NCBI RefSeq assembly: GCF_010614725.1
Contig: NZ_JAAEHL010000005.1
Coordinates: 248,001-312,000, forward strand
DNA: 64,000 nucleotides
From: Flavobacterium ajazii
GTDB lineage: Bacteria; Bacteroidota; Bacteroidia; Flavobacteriales; Flavobacteriaceae
Direction of reading: 5' to 3'
In this document: piece after piece, positions 60,555-64,000 of the stretch
Layout of the letters: each line of letters starts with the position of its first letter
Numbering within the stretch: position 1 is the first letter of the stretch
Made by a program: the position numbers and the translations under genes
The notes under the pieces: generated by a model
Told to the model about the DNA's origin: nothing
Seen by the model: the letters and a program-made list of their open reading frames with translations, nothing else
Databases searched by the model: none

Positions 60555-61700
60555 TTAGAAACTGCTAATATGCTTAGCGACAATTCCGAAATTAAACCCC
60601 TGTACCTCATCTACTCCACTGAAATTGACTGCAATCAGCTGGCCACACTCATTAAATACCGGTGCACCGCTGGCACCATGAGTAGAAGTGATACTATATT
60701 GAATTTTATTCCCGTCTGATTCTTTACTTATTTTGCCATCATAAAGCTGCACTTTTATACCTGAATTTGTCTGTGCCAAATCCATTCCCAAAGGATAGCC
60801 AACCATTATTGCTTTTTGTCCTGGATTTAAAGAAGTATCATCCTCAACTGCATTGTCAAGATTGATGATGTTTACAACACTTTCCGGAGTTTTATGATCT
60901 GTTAGTCGTACAGTACCTAAATCAATATTGGCATCTTCTGAAATTTTTTCGATTTCACAGCTAAGCCATTGGTCATCAGAATCATGAAGTGCAACAGCGA
61001 TATCTACCGTTTTTACATATACCTCAATATCTTCTTTCGATACATATTCTTTAACCGGAATGGCTGCTGCAATATCTGTATTGGTTGTATCTGTTTCTGT
61101 ATCATTTGAACTGATAAATTCTTCACCAGCTGGCTCTTCACTTGTTTGTTCACTTTCGCCTTCACCCTCATAATCACCTTCGCCTTCACTTTCGTCATAA
61201 GCAGAGGCAACTTTCCAGTTTCTTTCAATAAAACTTTGATACTCTTCTTCAGAAATATCAGTAGTTAGAATTGAAGCAATTTTCAACCTCAAATTTCTTA
61301 TAACAGTATTTGTTTTTTCCTGCTCTTCATCTGATGAATTCCATGGCTGTAAAACATGGCTGTTAGTCAATATTTTTCCTTCTCTGTCTATAAAAAAACC
61401 AGTTCCGAAAACCGTTTCTTCTTTTGCATCCTCGTTAATAAGCTGAATTTCTTTTCCTTTGATTTTTGCAAAATATCCATAGCTGTGTTTTATTAGTACA
61501 ACTGCCTCTTTGTATTCGTTATAGACTTTTGTGTCGGAATCTAAGCAAATAGAAGCGGGTTCCTTTTTTAAATATTTAAAACCAAAAAAAGTTGCTGTTG
61601 AAAGAATGATTACAGCAGCCAGGATAATTTTGTAAACCTTTTTTTTGTTATTGTTAGCGTCATGCAAATCATTGTTAGGTCCGATTTTTCTAATTTTCAT
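60555..61700 (-). CDS. Membrane-anchored trypsin-like serine protease
   Basis: A 381-residue protein with a cytoplasmic lysine-rich N-terminus, one transmembrane helix (about 24-43, IILAAVIILSTATFFGFKYL) and a periplasmic trypsin-like (S1C-like) domain. The catalytic triad is visible: His in ILTNSHVLQPW (near residue 118), Asp in ANIDLGTVRL (near 267) and Ser in STHGASGAPVFNECG (near 345). Between His and Asp is an unusual acidic, low-complexity insert of EGEG/EESE type (about 165-200), absent from ordinary family members. No PDZ domain is seen. The VIT/vWA protein gene follows 64 bases downstream. Substrate unknown. Confidence 0.85.
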   Translation of the reverse strand: MKIRKIGPNNDLHDANNNKKKVYKIILAAVIILSTATFFGFKYLKKEPASICLDSDTKVYNEYKEAVVLIKHSYGYFAKIKGKEIQLINEDAKEETVFGTGFFIDREGKILTNSHVLQPWNSSDEEQEKTNTVIRNLRLKIASILTTDISEEEYQSFIERNWKVASAYDESEGEGDYEGEGESEQTSEEPAGEEFISSNDTETDTTNTDIAAAIPVKEYVSKEDIEVYVKTVDIAVALHDSDDQWLSCEIEKISEDANIDLGTVRLTDHKTPESVVNIINLDNAVEDDTSLNPGQKAIMVGYPLGMDLAQTNSGIKVQLYDGKISKESDGNKIQYSITSTHGASGAPVFNECGQLIAVNFSGVDEVQGFNFGIVAKHISSF

Positions 61701-61747
61701 TTGTAAAGAGGTAATTTTATTAATATTATTTCCAGAGTGTCAATTCA

Positions 61748-61755
61748 CAAAATTA
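61748..61755 (-). promoter_or_regulatory. -7 box of the protease/VIT operon
   Basis: TAATTTTG on the minus strand (TAnnTTTG), 47 bases before the protease start. No clear -33 element at the usual distance. Confidence 0.4.
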
Positions 61756-61797
61756 TTGATACTTGCTATTTTTAGCGGTTCGAAGGTAGTAATTTAA

Positions 61798-61929
61798 TTG
61801 TTGCATTTGACAGATAAATACTGTTATATTGTTGATTTTTCAATATCAATACCACTAGTGTCTATAAGAAGCATTTCAGGTACTGGAGCTGTTAAACAAT
61901 TAGATAAAAAATTACAAAATGATGCATAA
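61798..61929 (+). other. Short open frame in the 61701-62012 gap, possible gene remnant
   Basis: The 312-base gap between the protease and ACT-like genes holds a plus-strand frame of 43 codons without an ATG (TTG at 61798) that ends with TAA at 61927-61929. Its second half (IPLVSIRSISGTGAVKQLD) looks protein-like. It may be the 3' end of a lost gene or chance. The rest of the gap is a -7 box and a terminator. Confidence 0.25.
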
Positions 61930-61960
61930 AAAAAGGGACTGTCGTGAAACAGTCCCTTCT
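61928..61960 (-). terminator. Terminator after the ACT-like gene
   Basis: AAGGGACTGT, 6-base loop, ACAGTCCCTT: perfect pairs, with seven A on the left giving T residues on the minus strand. Confidence 0.85.
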
Positions 61961-62012
61961 ATATATTGTGTTTTTTCTTTTTTTTTGATTTGGGGTTTTC
62001 TCTCGAAAGAAA

Positions 62013-62669
62013 TTAATTTTTTAAGTCTTTGATTACTTTAAAAGCAACATCAACCTGCTCTTCTCCTACAAGGATTGTAAATTCGTTTGAAGTCGAAATT
62101 ACTTCATTGATAATGATTCCTTCCCACGCTAAACGCTGAAAAATGAAATAGTAAATTCCCGGAACCACGATATTTTCTTTTGGCAATTTTACGGTAATAG
62201 AAGCCAGGTTATCCAGTTTCTGAATCAGTTTTTCACGTAAAAAGTGTTTTTCTACCAAATGGTTGATACTGCTGCTTACTACAATATTTGTTTCGTTTAC
62301 CCCTCTTGATGAAGTATAAAAGATATCAGATAAAACATTAATATCAGAAATCAAATCAGCCTGTTTGTTTAATACAGTATCAGAAGCTGCAAAAGTGTAA
62401 TCTGTCAGTTCAGAACGAACCGTGATTTCACCAATGTTTTTAATGACTTTGTTGATTTTGTGGTTCAGTTTAAAATCTAGTTCTTCTGTTAGTCGTTTTA
62501 ACGACATTACTACAGCTCCTTGTTTTACTTCTTTACCAAATTCGCTTTCTAATTCCGTCATAATGTTACGGGATAAAGAAGTCAAATTGATAATCCCCAA
62601 GGATAATGCATTTAACAAAAAGGGTTTTGTTTTGATGTAATTTTCTACAATCGAAGAAACGGTTTTCAT
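62013..62669 (-). CDS. ACT-domain-like protein, aspartate-kinase-like annotation group
   Basis: A 218-residue cytoplasmic protein with no signal peptide and no kinase domain. Residues 1-65 are helical (SLGIINLTSLSRNIMTELES). The C-terminal half has beta-alpha-beta character like ACT domains (LASITVKLPKENIVVPGIYY, then WEGIIINEVISTSNEFTILV), similar to the regulatory part of aspartate kinases. It could be a free-standing amino-acid sensor. A full promoter lies upstream (62739-62770) and a terminator downstream, so it is monocistronic. Function is not established. Confidence 0.7.
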   Translation of the reverse strand: MKTVSSIVENYIKTKPFLLNALSLGIINLTSLSRNIMTELESEFGKEVKQGAVVMSLKRLTEELDFKLNHKINKVIKNIGEITVRSELTDYTFAASDTVLNKQADLISDINVLSDIFYTSSRGVNETNIVVSSSINHLVEKHFLREKLIQKLDNLASITVKLPKENIVVPGIYYFIFQRLAWEGIIINEVISTSNEFTILVGEEQVDVAFKVIKDLKN

Positions 62670-62738
62670 AATCTTTTAATTGTTTTTGGGTAACGTAATT
62701 GTGTTAGTTTGGTTGTTGTTTGATGTTATAAATCTTTG

Positions 62739-62770
62739 CAAAGATAAATTAAAAAACAATTTGTTACAAA
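62739..62770 (-). promoter_or_regulatory. Promoter of the ACT-like gene
   Basis: On the minus strand TTTG (62767-62770), 20 bases, TATCTTTG (62739-62746; TAnnTTTG), about 70 bases before the start. Confidence 0.7.
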
Positions 62771-62790
62771 TATAACAATAAAAAAATATG

Positions 62791-63162
62791 TTAAAAATGA
62801 TAAAAAGCGTCAGTAAGATGCTCAATAGCAAATGTTTCCTCGGTTTTATGGATCGCAATGATGTCAAATCTTATTTCTAAATCATCTTCAAAATCCTTTT
62901 CCCTATCGTTTATGTAGGCATTTACTGCTTTTATGAGCAGCTGAATCTTTTTTGGTTTCACAAAATCCTGCGGAGAACCGTAATCTAAACTCGATCTTGT
63001 CTTGACTTCAATCACCGCCAGAAAATTATCTTTTTTGGCGAGAATATCAATTTCGGCTTTTTGAAAAATCCAGTTTCTTTCTAGAATTTTATAGTCGTTT
63101 TGTAGCAGAAATTCAACGGCTAAATCTTCACCTTTTTTTCCGAGTTCGTTGTGTTCAGCCAT
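62791..63162 (-). CDS. YraN family protein (UPF0102)
   Basis: A 123-residue protein of the YraN family with a restriction-endonuclease-like fold. The nuclease-type signature is visible: Glu in LGKKGEDLAVEFL near residue 12, then KAEIDILAKKDNFLAVIEVKTRSS at about 40-58 in parts (AEIDILA and VIEVKTR). Family members are thought to process Holliday-junction or recombination intermediates; direct evidence is limited. Start at 63162 with an ATG. It lies between the ACT-like gene and the LD-carboxypeptidase gene on the same strand. Confidence 0.88.
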   Translation of the reverse strand: MAEHNELGKKGEDLAVEFLLQNDYKILERNWIFQKAEIDILAKKDNFLAVIEVKTRSSLDYGSPQDFVKPKKIQLLIKAVNAYINDREKDFEDDLEIRFDIIAIHKTEETFAIEHLTDAFYHF

Positions 63163-63172
63163 TTTTTGAAGA

Positions 63173-63276
63173 TATGAGTTAAAAGTTATGAGATATCAGT
63201 GTAATGAAATTATTGTAAAAAAATATAGGTTATGAAATTATTTTGGAACTCATAACCTATAACTATTAACTCATTA
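63173..63276. repeat. Inverted pair of 7-bp arrays before yraN
   Basis: Left array, 63173-63200: TATGAGT, TAAAAGT, TATGAGA, TATCAGT. Right array, 63249-63276: CTCATAA, CCTATAA, CTATTAA, CTCATTA. The right unit is close to the reverse complement of the left. An inner perfect 12-bp inverted repeat, TATAGGTTATGA (63224-63235) and TCATAACCTATA (63250-63261), adds to the fold. Confidence 0.7.
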
Positions 63277-63282
63277 CTTTTT

Positions 63283-64000
63283 TTACTTAAAAACAACAGT
63301 ACTTCCCGAAGCATTCACATCAATAGAAATTGTACTTCCCATAACAAGCGCACGATTGTCCTGAATATGGCCTGCCGGAAAATTAAAAATTACCGGAATA
63401 TTGTATTTTTTAGTCACATCGTCAATGATTTCAAGGGCATTTTTCCCCCATGGAACTTCATTGTCTTTCATTTTGGTCATGCCTCCAATAATGATTCCTT
63501 TCAGGTTTTCGATACAGCCGTTTCGATGTAAATTCATCATCATACGATCAATATGATACAGGTATTCGTCTAAATCTTCAATAAATAAAATTTTGTCTTT
63601 GCAGTCAATTGCAGATGGCGATCCTAACAAACTGTATAAAATAGAAAGATTTCCACCCACTAATTCGCCTGTTCCCTGACCAAAACGGTTCATAGGATGA
63701 GGAGCAACCGAATAGGACAAAGACTCGCCAAACAAAGCCGATTTCATCGAACTGATAGCAGCCGGTGTCGCACGCGGAATCGTAACCGGCATTACACCAT
63801 GAATCGATTTGTAACCCATTGTATTCAAATGATTGTGTAAAACCGTCACATCACTAAAACCAACAACCCATTTTGGATGTTGTCTGAATTTGGTAAAATC
63901 CAGTAAATCCAGCATTCTGACAGTTCCGTAACCGCCTCGCACGCACCAGATCGCTTTTATATTTGGATTATCGAGCTGCTTTTGAAAATCGGCAGCACGC
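63283..64000 (-). CDS. LD-carboxypeptidase (peptidase family S66), 5' part beyond the window
   Basis: The C-terminal 239 or so residues of a murein tetrapeptide LD-carboxypeptidase, which trims L,D-linked residues in peptidoglycan recycling. The frame stays open to the window end with the conserved WCVRGGYGTVR, so the gene is cut, not truncated. The nucleophile serine is in VVGFSDVTVLHNH, the glutamate in LFIEDLDEYLYHIDRM and the histidine in FPAGHIQDNRALV, completing the Ser-Glu-His set. A GTG at 63942 is internal and not the start. The 3' end is separated from yraN by a repeat region. Confidence 0.9.
   Translation of the reverse strand, partial: RAADFQKQLDNPNIKAIWCVRGGYGTVRMLDLLDFTKFRQHPKWVVGFSDVTVLHNHLNTMGYKSIHGVMPVTIPRATPAAISSMKSALFGESLSYSVAPHPMNRFGQGTGELVGGNLSILYSLLGSPSAIDCKDKILFIEDLDEYLYHIDRMMMNLHRNGCIENLKGIIIGGMTKMKDNEVPWGKNALEIIDDVTKKYNIPVIFNFPAGHIQDNRALVMGSTISIDVNASGSTVVFK

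Overview
The window is chromosomal DNA of a Bacteroidota bacterium, most likely Flavobacterium or a close relative. The base composition is AT-rich. Upstream regions repeatedly show the Bacteroidota promoter (-33 TTTG/TTG, -7 TAnnTTTG) and Shine-Dalgarno sequences are not evident. Secreted proteins include a SprB-repeat protein with a type IX secretion C-terminal domain. The nuo order, the short NuoG and an SDR-type threonine dehydrogenase also fit. I found no rRNA, tRNA, CRISPR array, phage or insertion sequence.

Layout. 28-3040 (minus): TatD hydrolase, acyltransferase and type I asparaginase, one operon. 3233-11632: an envelope-related island. It has an ECF sigma factor with a TPR-bearing membrane anti-sigma candidate (minus). 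Divergent from these lie a small membrane protein, a lipoprotein, a PKD/beta-barrel protein, and a CHAT-TPR protease candidate whose stop codon overlaps the start of a retropepsin-like protease. Three copies of one promoter-like motif (GGGTAAC-N15-TTGATATA) stand before the first two plus-strand genes. 11686-15364: a T9SS-secreted SprB-repeat protein, a TetA-like MFS pump and a ThuA-like protein. 15451-19556 (minus): 2-oxoglutarate dehydrogenase E1 and E2. 19675-23019: an outer-membrane protein, a lipoprotein, two conserved hypotheticals and a polyprenyl synthetase.

23281-30207: a YceI protein, a TetR regulator and a TolC/adaptor/RND efflux operon. They appear tied together by a 28-bp dyad GGNAACT-N14-AGTTNCC, present twice at the YceI promoter and once before tetR. 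30369-32558: a three-gene membrane operon with a PepSY protein, probably iron related. 32626-34180: a MORN-repeat protein and a TlpA-type thiol oxidoreductase. 34347-36601: aspS and a cold-shock gene. 36839-50214: a complete nuoA-N operon for respiratory complex I. 50378-57603: a Bax-inhibitor-1 protein, dinB, mfd with an upstream lipoprotein, and threonine dehydrogenase. 57665-61700: a VIT/vWA/DUF2135 protein with a membrane-anchored trypsin-like protease. 62013-64000: an ACT-like protein, YraN and an LD-carboxypeptidase cut by the window edge.

Between the genes there is much repeat structure. An 80-bp element occurs twice, at 6408-6487 and inverted at 43876-43955, and its apical hairpin shows compensatory base changes. 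Several gaps hold degenerate 7-bp-periodic arrays, often as inverted pairs. Others hold long imperfect hairpins. Perfect terminator hairpins close many operons.
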